NCBI RefSeq assembly: GCF_009601025.1 | Contig: NZ_WIVE01000001.1 | Coordinates: 62,001 to 126,000, forward strand | DNA from: Roseospira navarrensis | Lineage (GTDB): Bacteria; Pseudomonadota; Alphaproteobacteria; Rhodospirillales; Rhodospirillaceae | Direction: 5' to 3' | Length of the DNA: 64,000 bases | In this document: positions 52,688-61,438 of the stretch, piece by piece | Numbering within the stretch: the stretch's first letter is position 1 | Layout: each line of letters begins with the position of its first letter | Translations under genes and position numbers: made by a program | The notes under the pieces: generated by a model | Told to the model about the DNA's origin: nothing | Seen by the model: the letters and a program-made list of their open reading frames with translations, nothing else | Databases searched by the model: none

Positions 52688-52828
52688 GCCAACGGCATCT
52701 GTCGATGACCGATGGAGTCCGCTGCCGGCCCTCTCCCTCACCCGGCCACCCATAGGATACTGACGTTGGGTGGCCGGGTGGGGGAGAGGGCCGGTGCCGA
52801 AAAGGCGGATGAAAAAAAGTCATCCGCC
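52688..52828 (+). repeat. palindromic element family A, copy 3
   Basis: 141 bases upstream of the rhodanese gene. GCCAACGGCATC end, long stem GGCCCTCTCCCTCACCCGGCC with its complement, then a side hairpin 52804-52828 (GGCGGATGA, 7 bases, TCATCCGCC). Same order as copy 1 in reverse; copy 2 lacks the side hairpin. Confidence 0.7.
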
Positions 52829-52856
52829 GTTGATATGAAATAAAGGGAGAGCCCCC

Positions 52857-53336
52857 GTGGACGGCACCGGCCTTGGCACCGATTTTCTTTCGATGGACTT
52901 CCTGCTGCCGGTGCTGATCGGCATGGGCGCGGTCCTGCTGTTCCGCATGATGCCGCGCCTGATGGCGCGGGGCGTGCCCTTCGTGCCGCCCAAGGACCTG
53001 AAGGCCCGCATGGATCGGGGTGACGACCTGCTGGTGGTGGATGTGCGCTCGCCGCGCGAGTTCACCGGCCGGCATGGCCATGTGCCGGGGTCCGTGAACG
53101 TGCCGCTGAACGAGATCGGGCCGCGCCTACAGGCGCTGGGCGGCGCCGACCCCGAGGTCTTCGATACCCCCGTCTATGTGATGTGCCAGACCGCCAGCCG
53201 CGCCGCGCATGCCGCGCGGGTCATGAAGAAGACCGGGTTCCGGAATCTGGCGGTGGTCAGCGGCGGCGTATCGGCGTGGCGCGGCCAGGGCTTCCCCACG
53301 CGCCAGCAGGACGACGCCGACACGGCCGAGGACTAG
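52857..53336 (+). CDS. membrane-anchored rhodanese-like protein
   Basis: 159 residues, GTG start with GGGAGAG upstream. One membrane helix at about 14-30 (DFLLPVLIGMGAVLLFRMM), then a single rhodanese domain (about 45-150) with VVDVRSPREFTGRHGHVPGS and the catalytic cysteine C110 in VMCQTASRAAHAA. Thiosulfate or persulfide sulfurtransferase; the topology relative to the membrane is uncertain. Convergent with dksA. Confidence 0.9.
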   Translation: MDGTGLGTDFLSMDFLLPVLIGMGAVLLFRMMPRLMARGVPFVPPKDLKARMDRGDDLLVVDVRSPREFTGRHGHVPGSVNVPLNEIGPRLQALGGADPEVFDTPVYVMCQTASRAAHAARVMKKTGFRNLAVVSGGVSAWRGQGFPTRQQDDADTAED

Positions 53337-53370
53337 GCCCGGCCGCCCCCGAAAAAGCCGGGGCCGCCCC

Positions 53371-53388
53371 GGCCGCCCAAGGGCGGCC
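53371..53388. terminator. bidirectional hairpin between rhodanese and dksA
   Basis: GGCCGCCC-aa-GGGCGGCC, a perfect 8-bp stem, directly between two convergent genes and preceded by a second GC stem (CCGGGGC ... GCCCCGG). Likely terminator for both. Confidence 0.5.
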
Positions 53389-53413
53389 ATCTGAGGAGCG
53401 GCGCCGGCCGGGA

Positions 53414-53830
53414 TCATTCCATCCGGTGGGTGCGTTCCATGCGCTCGTGGCGCTCCTGGGCCTCCAGGCTCAGGGTGGCGATCGGCCGCGCCTCCAGGCG
53501 GCGCAGGCTGATCGGCTCGTGCGTCTCTTCGCAATAGCCGTAGCTGCCGTCCTCGATGCGGCGCAACGCGGCGTCGATCTTCGAGATCAGCTTGCGCGCC
53601 CGATCCCGAGTCCGCAGCTCCAGCGCGCGCTCCATCTCGGCCGAGGCCCGGTCCGCGAGGTCCGGTTCCTGCAGCCCGCCTTCCTGGAGATGCTCCAGGG
53701 TTTCCTCGGCTTCCTTGATGAGTTCAGCACGCCACTTCAGCAGCTTCACGCGGAAGTATTCGCGCTGCATGTCATTCATGAAGTCTTCATTTTCACTGGG
53801 CCGGTAATCCGGCGGCAGCGTGACGCTCAT
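53414..53830 (-). CDS. dksA: DksA, RNA polymerase-binding transcription factor
   Basis: 138 residues from the ATG at 53830 (GAGG about 8 bases upstream). DksA acts with ppGpp on RNA polymerase. A long coiled coil (about 15-85, MNDMQREYFRVKLLKWRAEL) carries the tip acidic residues (LADRASAEMERALELR). The globular end has YGYCEETHEPISLRRLEARP. Only one of the four zinc cysteines of the E. coli type remains (CEET, and SLEAQ in place of the second CxxC); as far as I recall this is usual in alphaproteobacterial DksA. Confidence 0.93.
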   Translation of the reverse strand: MSVTLPPDYRPSENEDFMNDMQREYFRVKLLKWRAELIKEAEETLEHLQEGGLQEPDLADRASAEMERALELRTRDRARKLISKIDAALRRIEDGSYGYCEETHEPISLRRLEARPIATLSLEAQERHERMERTHRME

Positions 53831-53995
53831 GGCGCGCCTCGACCCTTTCTTGGTGACCGCCCTGTGGTCGTAAGACAACAGAGCCCACTCCTCCCCGTGC
53901 CGGCGGGACTATAGGCGCGCGATCCCACGCCCGCAAGCGTTCCGGTGGAATCGCGCGCGAAATGTTCGAAGGGGCGCGGAAAAAAGGGGGTCATT

Positions 53996-54065
53996 CGGCC
54001 GGCGCGACCGCGCCGGCGCCGCGCAGCGGCGGAGGCGATGAAGCGGACGAGTCCGGTTCATCGCC
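53996..54065 (-). repeat. palindromic element family C, copy c (inverted)
   Basis: Reverse orientation of the family C core, GGCCGGCGCGACCGCGCCGG followed by GCCGCGCAGCGGCGG, then GGCGATGA ... TCATCGCC. It lies just 3' of fliX. Together with copy d it brackets fliX as an inverted pair. Confidence 0.65.
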
Positions 54066-54078
54066 GATCAGGACGGAA

Positions 54079-54561
54079 TCACGCGCCGGCGCGGGACAGT
54101 TTGGCGAGTTCGACCTCGGCGCGCAGCTCGATCTCGTCGAGCAGGGCGTCAAGCTGGCGGTCCGGCCCCTGCTCGCGTCGGGCGCGCACGGTCCGGGCCA
54201 GATCCATGAGGCGGTCCTTGGGAATCGCCCCCAGCAGCAGGCCGAGGCGCAGGTCCTCCAGCCGCTCCAGCATGTCCTCGCCGTGATGCACCAGCCGGTC
54301 GCGCCGCTGGCGCCCGGTGGTGGCGTCGTCGGGGCCGCCCACCTCCTGCGCGGCCAGCAGCCCGGACAGGGCGTCGGCGGGCGCGGCGCCGGACGCGCTT
54401 GACGGCCCGCCCGTGGCCTCCGTGGCGTCGGGGCCGGTGCCGAGGAAGCTGTTGAGCGCGCGTTCAAACTCGACGCCGGAGACAGGACCGGATTTCTGGT
54501 CGGTGCGGCGCCCCCGATCGGCGGCCTGCCCGCGTCCCGGGCCCTGGATCTTCATGCTCAT
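54079..54561 (-). CDS. fliX: FliX flagellar assembly regulator
   Basis: 160 residues, ATG at 54561 with AGGTGAG upstream. MKIQGPGRG at the start and the helical C-terminal half (RRDRLVHHGEDMLERLEDLR, LGLLLGAIPKDRLMDLARTV) fit FliX, the alphaproteobacterial trans-acting factor. In Caulobacter FliX links basal-body completion to FlbD and sigma54-dependent transcription. Its divergence from flgI is also seen in Caulobacter. The middle is low-complexity Gly/Ala/Ser. Confidence 0.88.
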   Translation of the reverse strand: MSMKIQGPGRGQAADRGRRTDQKSGPVSGVEFERALNSFLGTGPDATEATGGPSSASGAAPADALSGLLAAQEVGGPDDATTGRQRRDRLVHHGEDMLERLEDLRLGLLLGAIPKDRLMDLARTVRARREQGPDRQLDALLDEIELRAEVELAKLSRAGA

Positions 54562-54635
54562 GCGGCTCACCTGTCTGTTCCGGGCGCCCGTTGGAATTGG
54601 GTGGCGGCGGCCCGACTCGTCTCCCAAGACTGATC

Positions 54636-54738
54636 GGCGATGACGCGGACGAGGCCACGTCATCGCCTCCGCCGCTGCGCGGCGCCGGCGCGGTCGCGCC
54701 GGCCGCCCGACGTGAAGGCTAACCTTCTCGTCGGGCGG
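54636..54738 (+). repeat. palindromic element family C, copy d
   Basis: GGCGATGACG ... CGTCATCGCC, then core CTCCGCCGCTGCGCGGCG and CCGGCGCGGTCGCGCCGG, then GCCCGACG ... GTCGGGC. All three stems of copy a are present with different but complementary sequences. Confidence 0.65.
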
Positions 54739-55009
54739 TATCAGGCAGCCCCATCGCCTCGCAAGACGCGGGCCATCAGGCCGACTCCGACGGCGGGGCC
54801 GGATCTCGCGCCCCGAGACCTTAGCAACGCGGGCGACTCCGATCCAGCCTGGCGGTGGGCCGAACGCCTCCCGGGCGGCAGACCGCACCGCCGGGGCGGC
54901 GGGGGCCCGGCAAGTCCTGCCCACCGCCCGGCGGACTCTGCCCACCGCGAGGCCACCGGGTGGTGGGGCAAAACCGAACCGGACCAGCCACTTGGCGCCG
55001 GCTCCGGAC

Positions 55010-55025
55010 TGGCACGGGGTTCGCA
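55010..55025 (+). promoter_or_regulatory. sigma54 (-24/-12) promoter for flgI
   Basis: TGGCACGGGGTTCGCA: GG and GC dinucleotides exactly 10 bases apart, and TGGCACG fully conserved; TCGCA stands for TTGCA. It is about 85 bases upstream of flgI and expected from the role of FliX/FlbD in sigma54-dependent flagellar expression. Confidence 0.6.
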
Positions 55026-55110
55026 TGCCGATCCGGCGGGGTCGTGTCCGCGCCGCGCGGATGCAGCCCCGATCCGGACACTGTTCCCCAGACACCACGG
55101 GGTCGCCACC

Positions 55111-56247
55111 ATGACACGCCTTCGGTTCCTGTCCCGCCTCGGTCTCGGCGCCCTGCTGCTGGGCGTGGCGATCGGCGTCTTGCTGACGCCGGCGGCCCAG
55201 GCGGCCTCGCGCGTCAAGGACATCGCCAGCTTCGAGGGCGTGCGCGACAACATCCTGGTGGGCTACGGCCTGGTCGTCGGCCTCAACGGCACCGGCGACG
55301 ACATGGACGACGATCCGTACACCCGCGAAAGCCTGATCGGCATGCTGGAGCGGATGGGCGTGAACACCCGCGACGACGATCTGGCGCCGGACAACACCGC
55401 CGCCGTGATCGTGACCGCGACCCTGCCCGCGTTCGCCCGCCAGGGCAGCCGCATCGATGTGACCATCAGCGCGCTCGGCACCGCCAGCAATCTGCTGGGC
55501 GGGACCCTGCTGGTCACGCCGCTGGTGGGCGCGGATGGCGAGGTCTACGCCGTGGCGCAGGGACAGGTGCAGGTGGGCGGCTTCGTCGCCCAGGGCGAGG
55601 CCGAGACCGTCACCAAGGGCGTGCCCACCAACGGCCGCATCCCGAGCGCCGCCATCGTCGAGAAGGAAGTGCCGTTCGAACTGGCCAGCATGGAGTCGGT
55701 CAAGATCAGCCTGCGCAACCCGGACTTCACGACCGGCCGGCGCATCTCCAACGCCATCAACACGTTTCTGGGAACGGACGTGTCCCGGCCGCTGGATCCG
55801 GGCACCGTGCTGCTGCGCGTGCCGCGCGACTATCCGGGCGGCGTGGTGGCCCTTCTGACCGACGTGGAGCAGTTGCGGGTCCAGCCGGATCAGCTTGCCC
55901 GCGTCGTCATCGACGAGCAGACCGGCACCATCGTGATCGGCGAGAACGTGCGCATCGACACCGTGGCCATCGCCCAGGGCAACCTGACCATCCGGGTCAC
56001 CGAGACCCCGCAGGTCTCGCAGCCGGCGCCGTTCTCCACCACGGGCGAGACCGTCACGGTCCCCCGCACGGAGATCGAGATCGACGAGGACACGGACGCC
56101 CGCCTGCAGGTGGTCGAAGGCGGCGTCACGCTGCAGGACCTTGTGAACTCGCTGAACGCGCTCGGCGTCGGGCCGCGCGACATGATCTCCATTCTGCAAT
56201 CCATCAAGGCGGCCGGCGCCATGCAGGCCGAGATTCAGGTGATGTGA
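55111..56247 (+). CDS. flgI: flagellar P-ring protein FlgI
   Basis: Forms the periplasmic P-ring around the flagellar rod. 378 residues with a cleaved signal peptide (about 1-32, ending AAQA-AS). RVKDIASFEGVRDNILVGYG and LVVGLNGTGDD open the mature protein; FTTGRRISNAINTFLG and LNALGVGPRDMISILQSIKA are conserved. It leads the operon flgI, flgJ-like, flgN-like, flgK, flgL. flgH and flgA are not in the window. Confidence 0.97.
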   Translation: MTRLRFLSRLGLGALLLGVAIGVLLTPAAQAASRVKDIASFEGVRDNILVGYGLVVGLNGTGDDMDDDPYTRESLIGMLERMGVNTRDDDLAPDNTAAVIVTATLPAFARQGSRIDVTISALGTASNLLGGTLLVTPLVGADGEVYAVAQGQVQVGGFVAQGEAETVTKGVPTNGRIPSAAIVEKEVPFELASMESVKISLRNPDFTTGRRISNAINTFLGTDVSRPLDPGTVLLRVPRDYPGGVVALLTDVEQLRVQPDQLARVVIDEQTGTIVIGENVRIDTVAIAQGNLTIRVTETPQVSQPAPFSTTGETVTVPRTEIEIDEDTDARLQVVEGGVTLQDLVNSLNALGVGPRDMISILQSIKAAGAMQAEIQVM

Positions 56248-56248
56248 C

Positions 56249-56587
56249 ATGGACGCAACGATGCAGATGCAGGGCCGGATGGAGGCCGCCATGGCGGCCC
56301 GGGGTGGCGCGCCGGCCGGCCTGGAGGCGCTGGACGCCGCCCTGCGCGCGGGCAATCGCGAGCAGGCCAAGGCCGCCGCGACGGAGTTCGAGGCGTTCTT
56401 CCTGTCGCAGATGATGCAGCCCATGTTCTCCGGCCTGTCGTCCGAGCCGCCGTTCGGTGGCGGGCACGCCGAGTCCACGTGGCGGTCGCTGCTGGTCGAT
56501 GAGTACGGCAAGATGATGGCCCAAAACGGGGGTGTCGGTGTGGCCGACGCCGTGATGCGCACCATGCTGGCCGCCCAGGAAGCTTGA
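56249..56587 (+). CDS. FlgJ-type rod-binding protein (no muramidase domain)
   Basis: 112 residues starting one base after the flgI stop. AATEFEAFFLSQMMQPMFSG and WRSLLVDEYGKMMAQNGGVG are the rod-capping domain of FlgJ. The C-terminal peptidoglycan hydrolase domain of enterobacterial FlgJ is absent, as in other alphaproteobacteria, where the gene has been called cheL. Needed for rod assembly. Confidence 0.88.
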   Translation: MDATMQMQGRMEAAMAARGGAPAGLEALDAALRAGNREQAKAAATEFEAFFLSQMMQPMFSGLSSEPPFGGGHAESTWRSLLVDEYGKMMAQNGGVGVADAVMRTMLAAQEA

Positions 56588-56631
56588 ACCTGAGCCTGAG
56601 CCTGGACCGGATGAGGAAGGAGGGTCGAGCC

Positions 56632-57510
56632 ATGTCCGCCGACACCACGCCGAAGCGAACCGGCCTGAAGCCGCCGCCCGCGCTGGGCAGCCGCCCGGCG
56701 TCGGCGCCCGACCGCGCCGGTCCGCCCGCGTCGGGGTCGGGTACCCCGGGGGCGACCGCCGAGAGCGGGCCGCCGCGCCTGTCCATCGGGACCGCGCCCC
56801 GAGGGGGGGCCTCCGCCGTGCCGCCGCCGCCGGGGTCCGGCAAGGCGTCCGCCCCAGGGACCCCAGCCGGTGGACCGACTACGGGTCCGTCCGTGCGCGC
56901 CGTGCCGGGTCCGGCGACGCCGGTGGCGTCGGCGCCCGGAGCCGTGGCCGCCGGACCGCGCCGGGCGCCCGCACGCCGGGCCGCGCCCCAGGCGGCGACG
57001 TCCGGGCGTCGGGACGGGGCGCTGGCTCCCGGCCACACGGTCAAGACCCTGCGCCGCCCCACCGGCACCGTCCGGTCCAATGCGGTGGTCGCCGACGTCA
57101 TGCGGGCGTCGGTGGCGCTGGTCGATCTTCTGGAAGAAGAGAACGAGGCCCTGCGCCGGCACGACCTGGACACGGTCAAGGCCCTCGCGGACCGCAAGCA
57201 GAAGGCGACCCGCTACTACCGCGAGCGCATGCTGAAGATCCAGAAGGATCCCGGCGAGGTCACGGGCCTGCCCGAGGACGAACGCGAGGTGGTGCGGGCC
57301 ATGGCCCAGTACCTGGACGCCCATCTGGCCGAGAACGGCCGCCTGCTGAAAAGCGCCAAGGCGGCCGGCGAGCGGGTCATGGGGCTGTTCGTGGACGCCA
57401 TGAAGCGGGTCAACGCCGAGCGGGCCGCGGGCTATGCCGCCGACGGCCGCATCAGCGATTCGGCCCACAACCCGGCGGGGATGTCCCTGTCGTACAACAA
57501 GAACCTCTAG
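56632..57510 (+). CDS. FlgN-like flagellar chaperone with long Pro/Ala-rich N-terminus
   Basis: 292 residues from the ATG at 56632, GGAGGG 7 bases upstream. The first about 130 residues are Pro/Ala/Gly-rich and probably disordered. The C-terminal about 160 residues are helical: VVADVMRASVALVDLLEEEN, ALRRHDLDTVKALADRKQKA and AMAQYLDAHLAENGRLLKSA. This fits the FlgN/FliT-type chaperone fold, and NPAGMSLSYNKNL at the end is typical of alphaproteobacterial members. FlgN escorts FlgK and FlgL, which follow directly. Family assignment is from pattern and position. Confidence 0.75.
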   Translation: MSADTTPKRTGLKPPPALGSRPASAPDRAGPPASGSGTPGATAESGPPRLSIGTAPRGGASAVPPPPGSGKASAPGTPAGGPTTGPSVRAVPGPATPVASAPGAVAAGPRRAPARRAAPQAATSGRRDGALAPGHTVKTLRRPTGTVRSNAVVADVMRASVALVDLLEEENEALRRHDLDTVKALADRKQKATRYYRERMLKIQKDPGEVTGLPEDEREVVRAMAQYLDAHLAENGRLLKSAKAAGERVMGLFVDAMKRVNAERAAGYAADGRISDSAHNPAGMSLSYNKNL

Positions 57511-57570
57511 CCCGGACCAGTCTCCGGCGGACCGGCCTCCTCCGGCCCGCACCAGAAAGGGGTGGGACCC

Positions 57571-59769
57571 ATGAGCCTCACACAGGCCCTCGGCACGGCG
57601 CTCAGCGGACTGCAGACCAACCAGAAGGCTCTGGATCTGGTCTCGCGGAACATCGCCAACGTCAATACCGTCGGGTACACGAAGAAGATCCACACCCAGG
57701 AAAGCCGCGTCCTGAACGGCACCGGCGCCGGGGTGCAGGTGTCCGAGGTCACCCGTCGGGTGGACTACGGGCTGCTGCAGGAGCTGAACGCGGAGACGGC
57801 GGAGCTGAAGGGGCTGGCGGTCCGGTCGGAATACTTCGACCGCATGCAGTTCACGTTCGGGGCGCCGTCGGACAACACGTCCATCGCCCATGTGATGTCC
57901 GACCTGGCCGGCGAGATCGAGATGCTGGCGCTCGATCCCGAAAAGACCGAACAGCACATGACCGTCGTGCAGCGTGCCGACGACGTGGCGAAGAAGCTCA
58001 ACAGCATGGGGCTGGAACTGCAGGATCTGCGCCTGACCGCCGACCAGGAGATCGAGCGCACGGTGGGGCGCATCAACGATCTGCTGTACGACATCAACAC
58101 GCTGAACGAAGAGATCGCCTATTCCATCGCCACCGCGAAGGACAGCACGGATCTGGTGGACCAGCGCGACAAGGCGGTCGGCGAGTTGCAGTCGCTCATC
58201 AACATCACCACCTTCACGCGCGACAGCGGCGAGGTGACGGTCTACACCCAGAAGGGCGATATCCTGGTGGACCGCGAGGTCAAGGAGCTGTCCTACTCGG
58301 CCCTGGCGCAGTACTCGGCCTGGACCACCAAGAGCGGCGAGGATATCACGCCCATCACCGTGAACGGCCAGGACGTCACCGGCGACTTCAGCCGGGGCAA
58401 GCTGGCCGCGCTGGTGGAGATGCGGGATTCCACGCTGCCCGACTATCAGGCGCAGATCGACAATCTGGCGCGCGAGTTGGCGGACACGGTCAACACGGTC
58501 AACAACCGGGGCACCAGCTTCCCCAATCTGGCCAACGAGTACGTGGGCACGCGCACGTTCCTGGACTCCGCCACCCAGTCCATCGCGTTCGATGCCGATC
58601 ACGACACCGTGGTGGTGCTGTTCAACAGCGACGGCAACCAGACGGCCCAGACCACGCTCAAGGAGCTGATGAACGGCGCCGGCGGCGACCTGGAGACCCT
58701 GACCACGGTCGATGCCGTCGCCGCCGAGCTGGACACCTGGCTGAAGGCGCAGGTGGGCGCCAGCGCCTCGGCCAGCGTCAACAGCGACGGCGTGCTGGAC
58801 ATCAAGCTGAACAGCAACGACTTCGGCCTCCAGTTCAAGGACGTGGAGCGCCTGGGCGGGCTCGCCAACACCGATCCGAGCACCTGGACCACCGGCGATG
58901 TGTCCGTGTCCTACGATTCGGACGGCGACGGCGCCAATGCCGATTCCACCCATGCCGGGTTCTCGGCGTTCTTCGGCCTGAACGACGTCTACACCGACGG
59001 CGACCGCTCCGACTGGGCCTGGGATTCCGGGGTGAAGTCGGAAAGCTGGCGGCCGTTCAGCGCCGGCACCCTGAACTTCAGCGACAGTTCCGGCCTGATC
59101 GCGGGACAGCTCACCCTGACCGGGACGGAGACCATTCAGGACATCGCCGACGCCATCAACGCCGACTCCACCCTGAACGCGCTGGTCGAGGCCGAGGTGG
59201 TGCCCGAGGGCGAGGGCGTGCGCCTGCGCGTCAAGCAGCTCAACGCCACGGAACTGGTCATCACCCAGGACGGCGCCGGGACAGGTCTCATCAATGCGCT
59301 GGGGATGAAGGTGAGCAACGCCGGGGTGGCGAATTCCCTCGCGGTCAAGGACGAGATCCTCAGCAATCCGTCGCTGATCTCGCGGGGCGCGGTGCTGTAC
59401 AACAGCGATACCAGTGAATACACGGTCAGCGCCGGCGACAACAGCACGGCCAACGAGATGGCCGAGGCGTTCAAGGCGTCGGTCTCGTTCGAGGCGGCGG
59501 GCAGCCAGGTCTCGACCAACCGCAGCCTGTCGGACTACGCCGCCATGGTGCTGTCGCTGAACGCCAGCCAGGCCAACGCCACCGAGTCCCGGCTGGACTA
59601 TCAGGTCAGTCTGGTGGACTCGCTGACCCTGAAGAACGCCGAGATCAGTTCGGTCAACCTCGACGAGGAAATGGCCGAACTGATCGTCTACGAGCAGAGC
59701 TATGCCGCATCGGCCCGGGTCATCTCGACCCTGTCCGATTTGTTCGATATCCTGAACAGCATCGTCTAG
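57571..59769 (+). CDS. flgK: flagellar hook-associated protein FlgK
   Basis: Junction protein between hook and filament. 732 residues. The N-terminal rod-type helix has LGTALSGLQTNQKALDLVSR and NIANVNTVGYTKK; the C-terminal one has NLDEEMAELIVYEQSYAASA and RVISTLSDLFDILNSIV. The central domain (about 310-560) is Asp/Thr/Ser-rich and less conserved, surface exposed. AAAGGGG lies about 8 bases before the ATG. Confidence 0.95.
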   Translation: MSLTQALGTALSGLQTNQKALDLVSRNIANVNTVGYTKKIHTQESRVLNGTGAGVQVSEVTRRVDYGLLQELNAETAELKGLAVRSEYFDRMQFTFGAPSDNTSIAHVMSDLAGEIEMLALDPEKTEQHMTVVQRADDVAKKLNSMGLELQDLRLTADQEIERTVGRINDLLYDINTLNEEIAYSIATAKDSTDLVDQRDKAVGELQSLINITTFTRDSGEVTVYTQKGDILVDREVKELSYSALAQYSAWTTKSGEDITPITVNGQDVTGDFSRGKLAALVEMRDSTLPDYQAQIDNLARELADTVNTVNNRGTSFPNLANEYVGTRTFLDSATQSIAFDADHDTVVVLFNSDGNQTAQTTLKELMNGAGGDLETLTTVDAVAAELDTWLKAQVGASASASVNSDGVLDIKLNSNDFGLQFKDVERLGGLANTDPSTWTTGDVSVSYDSDGDGANADSTHAGFSAFFGLNDVYTDGDRSDWAWDSGVKSESWRPFSAGTLNFSDSSGLIAGQLTLTGTETIQDIADAINADSTLNALVEAEVVPEGEGVRLRVKQLNATELVITQDGAGTGLINALGMKVSNAGVANSLAVKDEILSNPSLISRGAVLYNSDTSEYTVSAGDNSTANEMAEAFKASVSFEAAGSQVSTNRSLSDYAAMVLSLNASQANATESRLDYQVSLVDSLTLKNAEISSVNLDEEMAELIVYEQSYAASARVISTLSDLFDILNSIV

Positions 59770-59878
59770 ACGGTGCCGCGCCCGGTCGATCGGATCGCCC
59801 GGGCGCTGACGGCGGTGGCGGCGCAGAACGCGCCCGGCCCCGCGCACAGGCACCGGGGAAGGGCAGGAGGAACCGACC

Positions 59879-61384
59879 ATGACGGACGTGATCGCCACAC
59901 GGACCGGAACATTCGCCCAGCGGAGTTTTCTGGTCCAGCAGATGATGGATCTGCAGGCGCGCGTGTACGACAGCCAGTTGCGGGTGACGACGGAGCAGAA
60001 ATCCCAGAACTACACGGGCATTTCCTCCGAGAGTTTCCGGCTGGTCAACCTGGAGTCCGAGGTCTCCGAGGTCGAGTACTTCACGAAGAGCAACAACATT
60101 GCTCAGGTCCGCCTGAATACGGTGTCGAACTCGGTCAGTGCCATCGAGAGCGTGCTGCATCGGGTCCACGACGACCTTCTGGCGCTGAACGCCGGCGACC
60201 AGCAGCAGCCGCTGGAGGCCGACGAGGTCTCGGCCATCGAGGACATCCAGGAATTCGCCTTCGCGGCCATGCAGGACCTGTCGTCCTATCTCAATGCCCG
60301 CAGCGACGGCCGGTACGTGTTCTCCGGCGGCCGCACGGACCAGAAGGCGGTGGACTTCCCCTACGGCAATCTGGCGGAGTTCCAGGCCGACTACGACGGC
60401 GCCACCGTGACCTTCCCCACGTCGCGCGCCGCCAACGTGCCCGACGTCAAGATCGCCAATGCCCAGCACGGCGGCCTGACCTTCGGCGCCAACACCATCA
60501 CGCCGACGACGGCGGCCAGCACCGCCTCGCTGACGGCGGGAACGGTAATCGAACTGAGCGACGGCGACATTACCACGCAGCGGTTCACCGTGACCGCGCG
60601 CAACAGCACCACCGGCGCGCTGACGGTGACGCCGGATCCCTCCGGTCTGCCCGCCGCCGCCAGCGATGCCACCATCACCGGGGTGTCGTACTACGGCGGC
60701 GACAGCCTGAGTTTCGAGCATCGGGTCAGCGAGAACCGCACCCTGGACCTGGGCCTGAACGCCAAGGACCCGGCGTTCGAGAAGGCGTTCCGCGCCCTCG
60801 GCATGCTGGCGCAGGGCGGGCTGGACGCGGCCAGCACCACCACGGCGGCCGGCGCGACCGGCACCCTGACCTTCGATGACGTCGCCGGCACCGTGACGGC
60901 CGCCAACGGGGGTTCGCTGCAGGGGCTGCCCATCGGCAGCGCGATCACCTTCCCGGGCACGGCGAACAACGCTGCCCAGACGTTCACGATCGTGTCCAAC
61001 GACGGCACGACCCTGGAACTGGACCCGCCGCCAACCGCCGAGGGTCCCGTTGCGTCCGAGGCGGTCACGGACAACCTGGGTCGCATCGACAAGGCGCTGA
61101 AGCTGCTCTACGACGCCATCGACCACGACTCCAACCTGAGCGGGGAGATGGCGAGCGACATCGGTGCGGTGGCGCGGCAGGTGGGCTTCAATCAGGTGAC
61201 CCTGGACCGGGCGCTGGATGAGGCGCGCACGACCTCCACCTACCTGAGCATCCGCGTCTCGGACATCGAGAGAGTGGATCTGGTGGAGGCCGCCACTCGC
61301 CTGCAGGACGACGCGCTGGCCCTGGAAGCCTCCATGTCCAGTTACGCGCGGATCAGCAGCATCTCGCTGATGTCGTATTTGTAG
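59879..61384 (+). CDS. flgL: flagellar hook-associated protein FlgL
   Basis: Second hook-filament junction protein, flagellin-like. 501 residues. LVQQMMDLQARVYDSQLRVT at the start and EAATRLQDDALALEASMSSY, ARISSISLMSYL at the end form the conserved coiled ends. The middle (about 190-380) is Thr/Ala/Gly-rich beta domain. AGGAGG precedes the ATG. Last gene of the flagellar cluster, 109 bases after flgK. Confidence 0.94.
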   Translation: MTDVIATRTGTFAQRSFLVQQMMDLQARVYDSQLRVTTEQKSQNYTGISSESFRLVNLESEVSEVEYFTKSNNIAQVRLNTVSNSVSAIESVLHRVHDDLLALNAGDQQQPLEADEVSAIEDIQEFAFAAMQDLSSYLNARSDGRYVFSGGRTDQKAVDFPYGNLAEFQADYDGATVTFPTSRAANVPDVKIANAQHGGLTFGANTITPTTAASTASLTAGTVIELSDGDITTQRFTVTARNSTTGALTVTPDPSGLPAAASDATITGVSYYGGDSLSFEHRVSENRTLDLGLNAKDPAFEKAFRALGMLAQGGLDAASTTTAAGATGTLTFDDVAGTVTAANGGSLQGLPIGSAITFPGTANNAAQTFTIVSNDGTTLELDPPPTAEGPVASEAVTDNLGRIDKALKLLYDAIDHDSNLSGEMASDIGAVARQVGFNQVTLDRALDEARTTSTYLSIRVSDIERVDLVEAATRLQDDALALEASMSSYARISSISLMSYL

Positions 61385-61391
61385 ACGTGAT

Positions 61392-61434
61392 CGGCCACGA
61401 CCCGGACCCATCCGGGGCGTGGCTACCGCCGCTT
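61392..61434 (+). repeat. truncated family C element, copy e
   Basis: GGCCACGACCCGGACCC ... GGGGCGTGGCTACCGCCGCTT: the first stem and the start of the core only. It lies in the convergent gap between flgL and the glutamine synthetase gene and may be a terminator. Confidence 0.4.
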
Positions 61435-61438
61435 CATC

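Larger units (their letters stand above)
54562..55110. other. fliX-flgI divergent region
   Basis: About 550 bases between divergent flagellar genes. It contains a family C repeat (54636-54738) and a sigma54-type promoter facing flgI (55010-55025). The part 54745-55000 has several GC-rich inverted segments but no coding region I can support. Confidence 0.55.

Noticed and set aside
53430-53530. Loss of three zinc cysteines in DksA
   Set aside because: As far as I recall this is typical for alphaproteobacterial DksA; not novel here.
54079-59898. A very long open frame antisense to flgI-flgL, and similar long antisense frames opposite bchH, fdsA and bchN
   Set aside because: High GC in third positions removes stop codons from the opposite strand. 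The flagellar, bch and fds proteins on the sense strand are clear, and the antisense translations are low-complexity His/Gly/Gln/Arg-rich without family features. Only the terminal part at 54079-54561 (fliX) is real.
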